Assembly (NCBI GenBank): GCA_009760855.2
Contig: WPIO01000013.1
Location: forward strand, 217,501 to 281,500
Direction of reading: 5' to 3'
Source: Cristatella mucedo
Lineage: Eukaryota; Bryozoa; Phylactolaemata; Cristatellidae
Length of the DNA stretch: 64,000 nt
The notes below the pieces were generated by a model, which did not search any database, had not been told where the DNA came from, and was given only the letters and a program-made list of their open reading frames with translations. The position numbers were made by a program, and so were the translations under genes. Positions 28,261 through 39,559 of this stretch are shown in pieces (positions within the stretch are counted from its first letter, which is position 1; every line of letters starts with the position of its first letter).

Positions 28261-30049
28261 TAGAGGTTAGGCTACTTCTCACTTGACCTCCCTTTCCTAG
28301 TTACACCACCGACTAGCCAATTGGCGGTCGCAGAGCTATCGCCAGACGAATTGCCGCTTGCTCAACCACTCTATAACGAAGTCCCATACCTCCGCAATAG
28401 CAAAGGAAGTAAACATTCCAACTAGGTGTACCTACACACATCACGACTACAGAGGGAACTCGGAATAACAAAGGCGGAAGACATTCTCGAATGCGGAAGG
28501 AAGCCCTGAACAGTCTTTGAAGGCGGCCGCTGATGTCAAGGAATAACAATCACAATTTCCAGAAGAGATATGCATGACTGCCAACCTGAGTCTCATGAAT
28601 ACGCTAAGTACGTCACAGCTGACGAGTGCACCTGCCTATAGTAGGCGAATAAAATACCGCTTGGGGTAGCTCGGGCAGCCGGCCGCGTAGTCTAAGAACG
28701 AGTCGTCCATCCTTCGGGGCGTGAGCACTGAGCGACGGGAACATCCTGCTCCGGATTTCTCGTCTCGATCCCGAGAGCTTTGCCCTACCGACTTTCAAGG
28801 TCAATCGGAGGCATCGCTCATTCTGCCGCCAACTCGAAGGGCAGGCTTGACCCAGCCCAGAGCGGCTTCCCCTGCTGGCTCTATGGCATTACAGCCGACC
28901 CGGGCTACTGAAACCTACTTTAGTACACTCTCAATGAGCGGCCCATCAACTGAAAGCTGGAGTGACAAGTTCGCAAGTCATTGGCATATTTATTTTGTTA
29001 ATTATGCAAAGCAACGGAAAATCTAGTGCATCTCAAAAGAGGAACATCGGGCAGAGGTTCTAGAGAGGCTGTACATTAGTGATCTTCCTAGACTAGACGA
29101 TGAACTTCGAGATGGGACCACGAGTGGCAGCATTGAAAGCGGATTTCGAGGAAATGAAAATGATTGAAATGAATTGATTGAGAGCGGATTTCGAGGAAAT
29201 GCAAGGAACTAAAGGCACGAAGTCCAGTGGGGCGGACATGGAACTTGAGTGTGGCTCCTTAGATCTTATTTATCTTGCTGACAGAGAAGCCGATTTGCTA
29301 GATCGCTGGTCTGTCACAGTGGTTAAGGCGCTCGCCCAGGGGACCAAGGTGTGGCCGAAGTCGTGGGCTCGAGCCCCGTGGCATCTGCGAAGCGTCCGAA
29401 TAGAGATTAAGATCTCTTAGGGCCTTATACAAATAAATTGTATTCGTTTATTTATTTATCACAACAAGGATCACTGGGTTATGTACTGACCTTGTTGCGG
29501 TTAAGAAGGTTGTTGATTGCCAGTTCAGAGTTATTGCGTATCGCCACATGGAAAGGCTTTTTCAATGAGTAACTGCTTGGTGGTTTGGCATATGTAGGGT
29601 TAAGGTTTGTGGCAGATGAGCAGTTTTGGCATGTTTTATGCTGTACCTTTAGGTTTATAGTTTATGGTTTGGATTTATCGCTTCGTATATTTATCGCCGA
29701 TTTTTTGCTCGCAGTTTTGGGTTTATATTAGATGGAGAGTGGGGAATGATAGCCTACAACATCTAAGGAGGCGAAGCTCCGGCAGCGGGAAATTCGATTT
29801 GGAGAGGGCTGGGAGAGTCGGGTGCACCGGTATCAGCGGAAGTCAAATTGTCAGAGTTCGCAGAAGTGCCCAAACAGCCGGGGCTTAGTCAGGGGAATCA
29901 TAAATCATCAGTGGAGCCCGACGGCAAGTCAGCCAGCGACCAGCGACCTACCGGGTTGAGCCTTGCTCGCAGGGTACCGGGCAGCTTGCACTCTCGCCGC
30001 CTGTCGACGGCAAGAGCTTCGTATTCGGGTTCGCGGCGGACGACTCAAG
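28261..30049. other. Intergenic, mostly unassigned
   Basis: Contains a SINE-1 copy at 29.3 kb and a local direct duplication of agcggatttcgaggaaatg at about 29139-29157 and 29183-29201. No gene is supported. Confidence 0.45.
29303..29442 (+). mobile_element. SINE-1
   Basis: A-box region CACAGTGGTTAAGGCGC, B-box region GTGGGCTCGAGCCCC, then gattaagatctcttagggcc and ttatacaaataaatt. A good copy. Confidence 0.8.
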
Positions 30050-30057
30050 ATATAGAC

Positions 30058-32757
30058 CAGGGGTGCCCAACACGTGGCCCGCGGGCCACAACCCGGCCCG
30101 CCGAGGTCGTCTTCTATGCGGGCCCGCAACGTTGTCCCAAAAATATTTGTCACTCCATGTTTTTCGTTAATTTTTAATCATTACAAGCGGCGATATAAGT
30201 TGCTGTCATGTACTTCACGCGCGTGAAGGTGTCCGAATGGCTATTTTCGCGTGAAGGTAAAAAAATTGATTTATTTTGCTAGCCTTCATGTGAACATTTT
30301 GGCGTGAAGGGATAATATATTTGTGCTACAGCGGCGCCATTACGATCACATTTTTAACGCTTCCGCAACCGGAATTAACTGCTTCACACCGTGGATAGAA
30401 AAAAAGAGCCGTTTCTCAGCTGCTGCTGCACGAACTAGAATCAGTCAGGTAGGTTTTTCAAAAAACTCGTATTGCTCAACTTACTTACTAATACTAAGAT
30501 ATTGCTGTGTCAAAATATAAATTAATCAATTTGTAACTGATTTGTTTTTTTATTTCATAGAGAAAAATGGTGGCGAATGTGAATACTAGCAAAAAACAAA
30601 AAATTGACGCAGAAGGAAGACTTTTCAAAGCATCTTGGGCTGTAGACTATTTTGTAATGGAACGCTTCGGTAGGATAATGTGCCTAATATGCCAAGAAAC
30701 AATTGCCGCTGCAAAGGAGTACAATGCTAAGCGACATTTTTCAACAAAGCATGGCGGCAGGTACAACAGCCTGACTGGTCAACTTCGAATTGATCGCGTG
30801 AACTCGTTGAAACAGAGCGTCATCGGACAGCAGTCATTGTTTACAGCAGTCAGCAACAAGTCTGAGACTTCAACCAAAGTAAGTTTTTTAATAGCTGAAG
30901 CTATAGTTAAGCGGGGCAAAGCATTTTCCGATGGTGAATTTGTTAGGGAATGCCTCAGGCTGTTTACTGGTGTGGTCTGTCCAGAAAAGAAGTCGAGGGT
31001 AGAGAAAGTCAGTCTTTCTCGTCAAACTGTTTCGAGAAGAGTTGACGAGCTCGCATCCAACATAGAAGAAAGTCTCACTACAAGACTTGCTGGATGCGAA
31101 TTTTATTCTCTTTCTCTCGACGAAAGCACGGACAATAGCGATACGGCTAAACTGTCGGTGTTTGTACGCTGAGTAACGGGAAAGTTTGTCATTATCGACG
31201 AACTGTTGGATATATGTTCAATGAAAGGCACTACAATGGGGAGGGATATTTTGGATCAGGTCAAGAGGGTCCTCACAAAATTTAATCTTCCTGAAACTAA
31301 ATTGATTGGTTTAACCACAGACGGAGCCCCTTCAATAACAGGTAGACACAATGGATTTCTATCTTTAATGGTAAAATTAGTACCTCACAAAATTTTCAGT
31401 CATCACTGCATCATCCACCAAGAACAGCCATGTGCAAGGGTCTTGAGCATGCAGCATGTAATGGACTATGTAGTTTCAACAGTCAATGTGATAAGGTCTC
31501 GTGTGCTAAACCACAGACAATTTCAGGCTTTCCTTGAAGAGCTGGTATCAGATCATTGTGATGTTATTTATTTCTGCCAAGTCCGTTGGCTAAGTAGGGC
31601 AAACACGTTAGCCAGGTTTTGGTCACTTCGGGACGAAATAAAAACAAACATTTATGACAGAAAAGGGAAAAGATGTTGGCTTCCTCGATGACCAGCAGTG
31701 GTTGAATGACTTGGCTTTTTTGGTGGACATGACCAAACATCTTTCAGATCTTAATGTCAAACTCCAAGGTAAGGATCAACTGGTCCATAAAATGTATGAG
31801 TGTGTTGTCGCGTTTGTGCAAAAGCTGAAACTTTTCCGGAAACACTTAGATCAGAAGAAACTGTTACATTTCACAACACTAGCAACAAGATCGCCTGAAA
31901 CGCTGGCTCATATGAAGTACTCCACTCTTGTTAGCAAACTTGTTGATGAATTCGAAGAGAGGTTTCAGGATTTCCAACAACATGCGGATGACATGAACAT
32001 GATTAGTAATCCATTTAATATCGATCCCTCTGATGCACCTGATGAATTTCAACTCGAACTAATCGACATTCATAATGACAGCAATTTAAAAACTGCTTAT
32101 GATCAGCATGACCATGGTACCTTTTACAAGCAGTATGTTTCATCAGAGTCTTTTCCTAACCTAGCCAAACATGCTCGCAGGTATATTGCACTTTTTGGCA
32201 GCACATATTGCTGTGAACAGCTTTTTTCAGACTGAAAAATGTGAAAACAAAGACTCGATCCGTTCTCACAGATGAACATTTATCAGGAATCCTTAGAATT
32301 GCCACATCCACTGCTGCAGCAGATGTCGACTTTTTATGCAAACATAAACAATGCCAAATATCTCATTGATGCCTGCAGTGCAGAAGACATTGAATACCTG
32401 TGGCATTTAATTAATCCGAAGACATTAATATTGTGTGAGTCATTGTCATGTAATTTTGTAAGTTTTATAAGTTTCTGTCTTCATGTTATTAAAATAAAAA
32501 TCCAAAATTAAAAGATTGGCCATGATATCTATCGAATTATTTTCCAGGACATATGATTACATTTTTATTATTTTTAATTATAATTATGCTAAAAAAACTA
32601 TTGTATTGCGGTTTATTTATTAAGTATAATAGTAATAGTCATACTAAATTACGATCTTATTTTCTGATGCGGTCAACTACGCCAATTTACATGTGGCCTC
32701 CGGACCTTTTAAATTTTTTTAATGTGGCCCCCAACGAAAAAAGGTTGGACACCCCTG
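30058..32757 (+). mobile_element. hAT DNA transposon (Charlie/GTF2IRD2-like type), about 2.7 kb, complete ends
   Basis: The left end CAGGGGTGCCCAAC and right end GTTGGACACCCCTG are near-perfect terminal inverted repeats of hAT type. They are flanked by identical 8-bp target duplications ATATAGAC at 30050-30057 and 32758-32765. Subterminal GCGTGAAGG motifs (about 30220-30310, one inverted) may be transposase-binding sites. The element carries a transposase frame with one stop and two frameshifts. Confidence 0.93.
30567..32369 (+). pseudogene. hAT transposase, lightly broken
   Basis: The frame starts at ATG 30567 and shows a BED-like zinc finger (CLICQ ... H-x4-H near residues 35-58). It then has the SLDESTDNSDTAKLSVF segment and the TTDGAPSITGRHNGFL segment of the RNase H-like core, and the C-terminal dimerisation block (YCCEQLFS ... 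LKNVKTKTRSVLTDEHLSG). It most resembles the hAT-derived C-terminus of GTF2IRD2 and related elements. Breaks: an in-frame TGA at 31170-31172, a frameshift near 31670 in an A/G-rich run, and a frameshift near 32226 in a T run. Few lesions suggest fairly recent activity. An acceptor-like tttcatag precedes the start by a few bases, so a 5' intron is possible. It is not a host gene. Confidence 0.88.
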
Positions 32758-33006
32758 ATATAGACGGTGTACGTTAGCCACAATTGTATACGCACACGCA
32801 CACGATGAGCTGCTCTCTTCCCGACTAAGGGTAGAAGTGGGAACGTTTCTCGGGGTTTAGGCGATGGGACTTGGATAGAGCGGCGTCCGGGGCGTTAGGG
32901 GTTTCTGTTGAGCCGCTGGAAGCCTGAGCCGGGCTGCTAGCTACTCTCCTTAGCAATAGCGCGCCCGCGCATAGGGCTCGGGTCAGGCCGTTTGTGTCAC
33001 GGCGAG

Positions 33007-33560
33007 TGATTTCGAGGAGTGTGGGGATAACACTGATCTAGACGCAGTGGCATTGTAAGCTTGCGTATAAAGTTTTTAGTTTGATGATATGCAGGCCGGC
33101 ATTGTTCCTTCCCCGCTAACCGGCTGGTGAACAGATGTCGGATTAACCGTCGGGGTCGGTCGGTGCACAGCTGCGGTCGAGGAGTGGGACTTGTGTGGGA
33201 GAGAGGTTCGAAGGGAGTCGTGGTTCCCTCTGCTCTGTGCACAGGAGAAAATAAACTGGTGGTGTTTTGCTCGTCGGCTGGCATTCTGGGCTGCGCGTTT
33301 TAGCCAAACTACAAAGTTTACAAGAATCCTCTTTTTTGCGCTTCCTATCTCGGCCCAGTTCGCAACGCGAACTCACGACTCCTTTATGAGGGTAAGAAGA
33401 GTTTGAAGAGTATGATCGCCAGAGATGCTTCAGGCGAGGCGATCTACTTATTTAGCGTTCCGCGAACCGAGCCGAAACTCTCGGCAGTTGGCTACACGGC
33501 TTGGCAAGAGGCGAGATACGCCTCCACTACCGCGGCGCGTTCGGCGTGGCAGCAGTTTTT
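33007..33560 (+). repeat. Dispersed direct repeat, LTR-like candidate, copy 1
   Basis: It shares collinear blocks with the segment at about 36585-36850: gagtgtggggataacac, ctagacg...gcttgcg.ataaag, gaactcacgactcctttat, cgccagagatgc, and ttggctacacggctt. The order and orientation are the same, with about 170 bp extra here. No coding sequence is seen. It may be an LTR or a non-coding transposon. Confidence 0.4.
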
Positions 33561-33691
33561 GATTGGGCGGCGCCCGCAGCGGCGCCAGTCATGACGACGA
33601 CGCGTGACGAATATACCGTCGAATCCCTTAACCCGGTACCACAGCTAGCGACCTTTAGGTGCAGCAGCGCATGCGTTCGCGCATGCTTGGC

Positions 33692-33771
33692 GACAATTGC
33701 GCAATACGGCCGTCAATTGCGTAATACGACCGACAATTGCGTAATACGGCCGACAATTGCGTAATACGGCA
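33692..33771. repeat. 20-bp tandem repeat, four units
   Basis: Unit GACAATTGCGTAATACGGCC, four contiguous copies with one to three changes each. There are no spacers, so this is a minisatellite. Confidence 0.9.
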
Positions 33772-34759
33772 GCGACGAAGAGCGCCCGTACCTTAAGATA
33801 CAAGTCGATATCAATCGCGCATGGAAGTCCATTGGACAGTGGCCGACGGAGGCAGCAGGCGCATCTAGCACCGATCGTGGCGTGCTGCAGCTCTCCCAGA
33901 GCGCTTCGCGAGTGCCTGACTTTGGTTCCAGGATGAAACTGCCACTCGACCCCAAAGCCCCGAGCTCACCTGACTGAATGCTGCATGCTAGCCTCGGCTT
34001 TTACACCGACCGATTACAAATTGTCACATAACCGGTTCCTAGCCGCTATAATTCAGGCAGCACGAACGATAAACATCTTGAAGTGATAATCTGACTGATC
34101 TAGCACACCGCCGTTCCATATTCACACTAGAACCCTGGTAGACTTACCGGCCATTTAATGAAGTCGGCTCATCGTAAACGCATAATATTACATGGATTGA
34201 CGAAAGATCCAGAAATAATGTTTCGTTATTTATGCACCTTTGGCGACTTCGGGGTAAATCTAGAAGGGGTACGCCATTTCGCCCTAGACATTTCCCTGGG
34301 ACACTCCCCCCCCCGACATTTCACCCCTGTTGTAGGACATTTCCCCTCTGGGGTATAGGGTATAGGATTTAGGGTTTAGGGCGGGCTGCACCTCCGCCGC
34401 CTAAATCTACCCCTGCTCGTATTCTTCGCTTTAATTAGCGCATATTAGGGCGTAGCGAGATCTCTTGAGATGGAGTTACACTCTGTAGACCTCGGTGAGG
34501 CTTCGCGCTCATTTTCAGGAACTCGCGGCATGCTGTAGCGCGAGCCTGCTTTGCAGGGCGCGAACACGTGCCTGGTGGCGTAGGAAAGAACGAGTGGGAC
34601 CCAACTCCCGCAGGACCGAACTGTATGGCTCGCCGACGCCGCTACTGCCGCCGCAGCCGCAGCTGCCGCCGCCGCCGCTCGCTCGCTCCATTACAAACCA
34701 TCCTTCCAATCCATTCATCCTTCCAATGATACTGGGTTGATTTTACGACAATAGAGCGT

Positions 34760-34792
34760 GTATAGATATATATATATATATATAGATAGATA
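34760..34792. repeat. (TA)n tract between 16-bp direct repeats
   Basis: A TA/GATA run bounded by TTTACGACAATAGAGC at 34742-34757 and 34793-34808, perhaps a small slippage duplication. Confidence 0.85.
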
Positions 34793-34827
34793 TTTACGAC
34801 AATAGAGCAACTTCATTTGATCATGTA

Positions 34828-35007
34828 CCGTATTTTCCCGTATATAGGACGCACCTAATTACAAGACACACCCGTATGTAAGACGCGGGTCTTGAAGATG
34901 TGTGTACAAAATATTTTACATAATACGCACCCATATAAAAGACGCAACCTGGGTGCGGGGTCCGTAAAACTTTGTATAAGAAGCGTCTTATATACGCGAA
35001 AATACGG
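34828..35007. mobile_element. 180-bp MITE with long terminal inverted repeats
   Basis: The left end begins CCGTATTTTCCCGTATATAG and the right end is its imperfect inverse, ending GCGAAAATACGG. TGTA is duplicated at 34824-34827 and 35008-35011. Internal GACGC and AAGACGC motifs are arranged symmetrically, so nearly the whole element folds on itself. It has no coding capacity. The superfamily is not certain from the ends alone. Confidence 0.8.
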
Positions 35008-35161
35008 TGTATATGTATATCTGTATTCTTAGTTATACATTCATCAACATAGGAGGGAAATGTCCTACTCCGGGGGGGGGAATGTCCGGGGAATGTCTTA
35101 GGGTCCACCAGAGGCGAAATATCCGGGGGAGGAACGTCCGGGATGGGGAAATGTCCTACAA

Positions 35162-35989
35162 TCAAGTAAGAAAGCTCAGTTTAAAATGCGATTCCCTTAA
35201 GTCACTTCACCTCGTGGCAGCGTCATTGACAATACATTTTGATCCTCGTTGCCCTAATAGTAGTACCGCAATAGTAATGCGCGCTAGCCCAGAGGCCGAT
35301 AAATCTCCAGCCTTCTTCGTTTGATGAGCTTCGTCTGAACTTTGCCACTGCAACTCCGACCTTTGTTGCGTCCTTGGTGCTCAAGGCACGGTGGGAATAA
35401 ATACACTATACGCTTCCACCGTTCCTGCTCCAGCATGTGGCTTTTAGCCCGTGCATAACGGCTGCAACAGCTGAACGAAAGCGATTGAGCGGCGTGAATA
35501 TGGTAAAATATCTCTTTATTTCCAGAGCGACGCTGCAAGCTACCCCCTCGAGACGGCTCTCAGCGAAACAGCCCGTTGCATATCCCGTTGGTTTGACTAT
35601 TGTAGCGCCTTGCTGGCCTTGGCTTAGTATTAGCGCGAACAAGAGCTGTTCGGCTGCGGGCAAGAACTCTTTTGTCCTGGAGCAGTGAGCCAGAGAGGAG
35701 CGCCAGTGCGGTTAGAGAGCCAGAGCTTGAGAGCGAGCCAGGAAGCTCTGAGACCAGCGGTAGCGATTCGGCCTTTAGAATTGGTCCGATATCCACGGGG
35801 GCTGTGGATTGATGTTGGCTGGCCTGTCAACCTCGGCCATTACCCTGTCCAAAAAGAATCGTCTGGTACCTATTCGGCATTCGAGCTGGACAGGGGCACC
35901 CTTCCAGTGGCCTAGTGACGGTATTAATTCCTCACCGTGATGGGCCACGGTGTCGGGCCCAATATCATCAAGGTCTTGCCCCATTGTCT
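35162..35989. other. Intergenic, unassigned
   Basis: Overlapping short frames on both strands without recognisable domains. Confidence 0.45.
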
Positions 35990-36850
35990 CAGCTAGGTAT
36001 TTAAGAGTCGAGCGACGCTCGCTCTTGGTCTTTTGTTCGGCTCCTCTCTTCGGCTTCGCTTCGATGCCGTCGGACTCGTTTCTCTGAAAGCGAGGGAGAA
36101 GGGCGGGCTGTTCGCCGGCTATTGACAGGACAGGACGAGACAGCGCTGGGAGGATTCGGTGGACTCCACCAAATACGGCCGTATTGCGCCCGAGCTGGCA
36201 TTTTGTGTTTTGTGTGTTCGCGCTAGCACGTGGTCTCGGCCTAAGGATTTGCCGGTGCGAGCTAGACGTGGTCGGTGTGCGTGGGTGAGATATTCCGTTG
36301 GTTCGGGCTCCTTCGTCTATTTGGGCCGTTCCCCCTAGAGACGCAGGTGGCCAAAGTGTGGAGACGTGTTTCCTCCGCAAGAGTGCTTGGTGTAGTGCAA
36401 GGGGTATTCCTGCCGAAAGGTGGAAGCGGAGCCCTAGTTCTCCAGTCAGGGTCTAGGCTCCGGTTCGGACTCTTAACTTCTTAACTTCTTCGTCTCATTC
36501 GGGTCGTTCCCCACAATAGACTTAGGTAGCCTAAGTGCAGGGACGTGTTTCTTCCGCAAGAGTGCTTGTGCTGTCGAGAGCGTGTGAAGAGTGTGGAGAT
36601 AAAACTGTGCTAGACGTGCAGCGACTTTGTGCGCTTGCGAATAAAGCTCAGTAAAATCCCCAATTTGTGTGTCTCGCTTTCCGATTCACGCCATGGACTC
36701 ACGACCCCCTTTAGTAACGATAAGTAAGTCAGCGCCAGAAACGCTCGTTTCGTGGCGGCCAGCTTATTGCGCGTAGACGCACACCGAACGGCATTGGGCG
36801 CTAGGTTACGCGGCTAGGTAAGCGGAAGTTAAAGCCTACCCGCCGAGCCT
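35990..36850 (+). repeat. Dispersed direct repeat, LTR-like candidate, copy 2 with TATA and poly(A) motifs
   Basis: It holds a TATTTAAG motif near 35996, an imperfect 80-bp duplication (36310-36392 and 36487-36569; shared cgcaagagtgcttg) and AATAAA near 36640. The block shared with 33.0 kb follows. The promoter-to-poly(A) order resembles an LTR, but no primer-binding site or polyprotein is visible. Confidence 0.35.
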
Positions 36851-36862
36851 TCAGCGTTACAC

Positions 36863-37415
36863 TATGTCTCTCCTTTGCTAAAAGAGCTAGGATGGCTGCC
36901 GGTTGATCAACGGATACAGAGCAAAGTTCTTAGGCTGACCCACAAGGCCTGCCACGGCTTGGCTCGTTCATATCTAGCTGAACTGCTGCACCAGTTCCAG
37001 CCTTCTCGCACCCTCAGGTCCTATATGGAAAATAAATTAGCTGTTCAATTCCTCCACTTAAAGACAGTTGGCGACAGAAGCTTTAGCTCTGCAGGTCCAA
37101 GACTGTGGAACTCGCTTCCACAATTCTTCTGCAACGACAGTGACTCTCCTGCTTCAACGACTATGTCTAATCCTTTTCAGCGGTCCTGAGCCGCTACTTC
37201 CATGCTACTCACTACCTCAACTGCTCTCCCGACTCTGCCATGCTTCCCACTTTCTCTTTGTTACGTGAGACGAAGTCTGTTGGCTACCGAATACGTTCAG
37301 AAAGCCGCTTAGGCTGTGAGTTCGCTATACAAAACTCTCCTTCGCAGCAACGGCACAGTCTGTATGGCTTTGTGGAGTTACAGACGGATATAAATGGAAG
37401 TATATTACATTCCGC
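36863..37415 (+). mobile_element. LINE-B 3' fragment
   Basis: An open 104-codon frame LKELGWLPVDQRIQSKVL ... LWNSLPQFFCND is followed by the family B 3' UTR (gttggctaccgaatacg; ttacagacggatat). It is 5'-truncated. Confidence 0.82.
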
Positions 37416-37589
37416 CATTGCCCCATTCGCTGTGCCTTGCGTCCACTTTCCCACTGTGTCGTGCTCCCCGGCGTAAGAGTCGCAATAGCAGTGCCAAGGC
37501 CACCCAGGTCACAGTAGGTCACACAGGTCATGGTCACTCCAAGGTCACCCAGCTGCGCGCCCCCAGCTCCTCTTCGGCAGCCGGTAAAA

Positions 37590-37766
37590 AAAATCCTAGC
37601 TGATTAAACAGCCTCTTTTTGGTATAGCGACAGAAGAGCCTTTATGGCTATTACCACCGCTTGCAGTGGCGATAAAGGATCGCCCACCGCACGAATCGAA
37701 CCCACGACCTCGGGACCGAGGTCGTGAAAGCAACCGCCTTACCTAGTGTGCCATCACGGCTCACCG
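37590..37766 (-). mobile_element. SINE-2 (tRNA-derived), good copy
   Basis: Antisense: tail ctagctgattaaacagcctc, gcgacagaagagcc, then head with B box GGTTCGATTCG on the - strand and A-box region TGGCACACTAGGTAAGG. It lies between a LINE-B fragment and the 3' flank of SOCS gene B. Confidence 0.82.
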
Positions 37767-37829
37767 CCAAAGCTGACGCAACCCGCCGCCGGCCGCAGTA
37801 TCTATGTGCAATGAGTGGGCGAATAGATT

Positions 37830-37835
37830 TTTATT
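37830..37835 (-). terminator. Candidate poly(A) signal of SOCS gene B
   Basis: AATAAA on the - strand about 490 bp after the stop codon; a plausible 3' UTR end. Confidence 0.45.
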
Positions 37836-38120
37836 AAAGTGCAATGATTATAATATCTTTGTCGACCGCCTTCCTATTTTCGTCTCCCTGCGGCGATCGC
37901 CGCCGGGTTGTCGAGCGCGCACCGCGCAGCCACCTCAGCGTCGCCCACCTTAGGTTAGGCGACTGCTGCGCCGATCGGCCGGCCTCAGCTGGATGGCACC
38001 GCCAAGGTAAGACGCCGGGTCGTTTGTAGCGGCTTAACGTCAGCGTCCTTTTTCACAGACGCCAAAGCCTTGGGTAGATTCCGCCGGCGATTTCCGGATA
38101 GGGGTGCACCTTTCCGTATT

Positions 38121-38262
38121 GCCGAGCTGGTTCGGCCCAGTGGTTACGGTGCTCGCCCCGACCAAAGTGTGACCAGTCGTGGGCTCGAGGTCCGTGGCAT
38201 ATACGATGTGCCTGAATAGGGATTGAGTTCTCTTAGTGCACTATAATACTGAATTGCATAAT
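38121..38262 (+). mobile_element. SINE-1, in the 3' flank of SOCS gene B
   Basis: Head gctggttcggcccagtggtt, B-box region gtgggctcgaggtccg (degenerate), tail gattgagttctcttagtgc. Confidence 0.78.
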
Positions 38263-38324
38263 CTCTCAAATCGCACGCGACCCTATTTAGGCTTTAGCCA
38301 TGCAGCCGCAGCGTACTTTCTTAG

Positions 38325-39559
38325 TCATCCCAAGACCACAGTCCCTCTCGGCTGGCTACCTGCAGCGGCTGGACCGACACCAGCCAGATTCTGGATCGGC
38401 ACCGGAACTGCCGCAGAGCTGCTGCCGCCGCGGCCTCGGCGCAAGAATGACTCGAACCGGAGGTAGGCGATCAGGGCAGGAGGCAGCGGCAGCAGGGCGA
38501 TCTCGTCGTCGGCGCTCCAGCGCTGCCTGATGAGCCGCCGGCAGAGATGGCGCAGGTCGAGCGGCGGCGGGATGCGCACGACGCGAAGCTCGGCGGCGGG
38601 CGCATCGAGGCACGGCAGCGCCGCCAGGCTGCCGCAGCTCGAGAACACGGGCCGGTAGTTGGTCGGGCACGAGTGAGCGATGCACGCCGTCAGCGAAGCC
38701 CCGTCACTGCTGCGCGCCTCGTGAACGAGAGTGCGCCCGACGCCGCCGCCGCCGGAGGCGCTGCCTAGCGGCTGCAGGCTGTCGCCGTCGAGCACGACGA
38801 GCAGCTGCAGCTTCCGGCTGCGGCAGAACCGCTCGTCGTGCTGCACGAGCTGCAGCACGAGCCGCGTGCCGCACGGAGCGTAGTCGAGCGCGGCCAGGAA
38901 CGTCGGCGGCGCCTCTTGGGCGAATCGTGCCAGCGCGCTCCAGTCGGCGGTCAGCAGCCTGGTGACGTGCACGCGGCTGCCCTCACGAACCGCCAGCGCC
39001 ACGACCTGGTGCCCGCGGCGCGGGTCGAACGCGGCGTCGAGCAGCGCCCGGCCTTCGGGCAGCGCGAGCTCGCCCTCGAGCGACTGCCTCTTGGGCACGA
39101 GCCTGTACAGGTGCACGCAGTGCCGGCCGCCGTCGGCGACGAACGCCGCCAGGAAGTGGCTGCCGCCGCCACCCGGGCTGATGCGGCCCCGGAAGGCGAT
39201 GGCGCCGAGCCGCGAGTAGTAGCTGCCGAACGATCCCAGGTAGCGGCGGTCGGCGACGCTCACGAGAGCGAACCGGTTGATGCCGTCGCGAAGCAGCTGC
39301 AGCACGGCCAGGCCGTCGCGCTCGCACACGACGCGGTGGACGCGGAAGTTCTCGACGGCCGACACGCTAGCCGGCAGGTGGTGGTACTCGAGGTAGGTGG
39401 CCACCTTGGAGAAGCGGCTTCGCGAGACGTTGAGGCACGATGCCGACTCCTCGCCGTCGACGGTCGCCAGCCGCTGCTTGCGTATGCAGAAGCCGTCGGT
39501 GCATTCGTACGGCAGGCGCCCGTCGCACTGAAGCAGTGCGTCGTGAAAACCAAAAGCTC
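38325..39559 (-). CDS. SOCS-box gene B, exon 2
   Basis: It begins with the split glycine and AFGFHDALLQCDG, and ends with a unique tail and TGA at 38327-38325. The codon at 39404-39402 is GTG within SKVATYL and is not a start; the frame runs on upstream to the acceptor. Confidence 0.88.

Larger units (their letters stand above)
34330..35161. repeat. Inverted-repeat element enclosing the MITE
   Basis: A perfect 17-bp inverted repeat (TTGTAGGACATTTCCCC at 34330-34346 and its complement at 35145-35161) bounds an 832-bp segment. Further GACATTTCCC / GGGAAATGTCC motifs lie outside the left arm (34285-34325) and inside the right arm (35050-35100). The pattern looks like a non-autonomous DNA transposon with repeated subterminal binding sites. 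I could not identify a target duplication. Confidence 0.55.

Noticed and set aside
30567-32235. Host gene related to GTF2IRD2
   Set aside because: Terminal inverted repeats, exact 8-bp target duplications and disabling lesions show it is a transposon copy.
33692-33771. CRISPR-like repeat array
   Set aside because: Units abut without spacers and the genome is eukaryotic; it is a minisatellite.
36875-37189. Separate single-exon gene with an LWNSLPQF motif, and similar frames at 4.3, 40.6 and 61.2 kb
   Set aside because: These are C-terminal parts of LINE families with several copies in this window alone.
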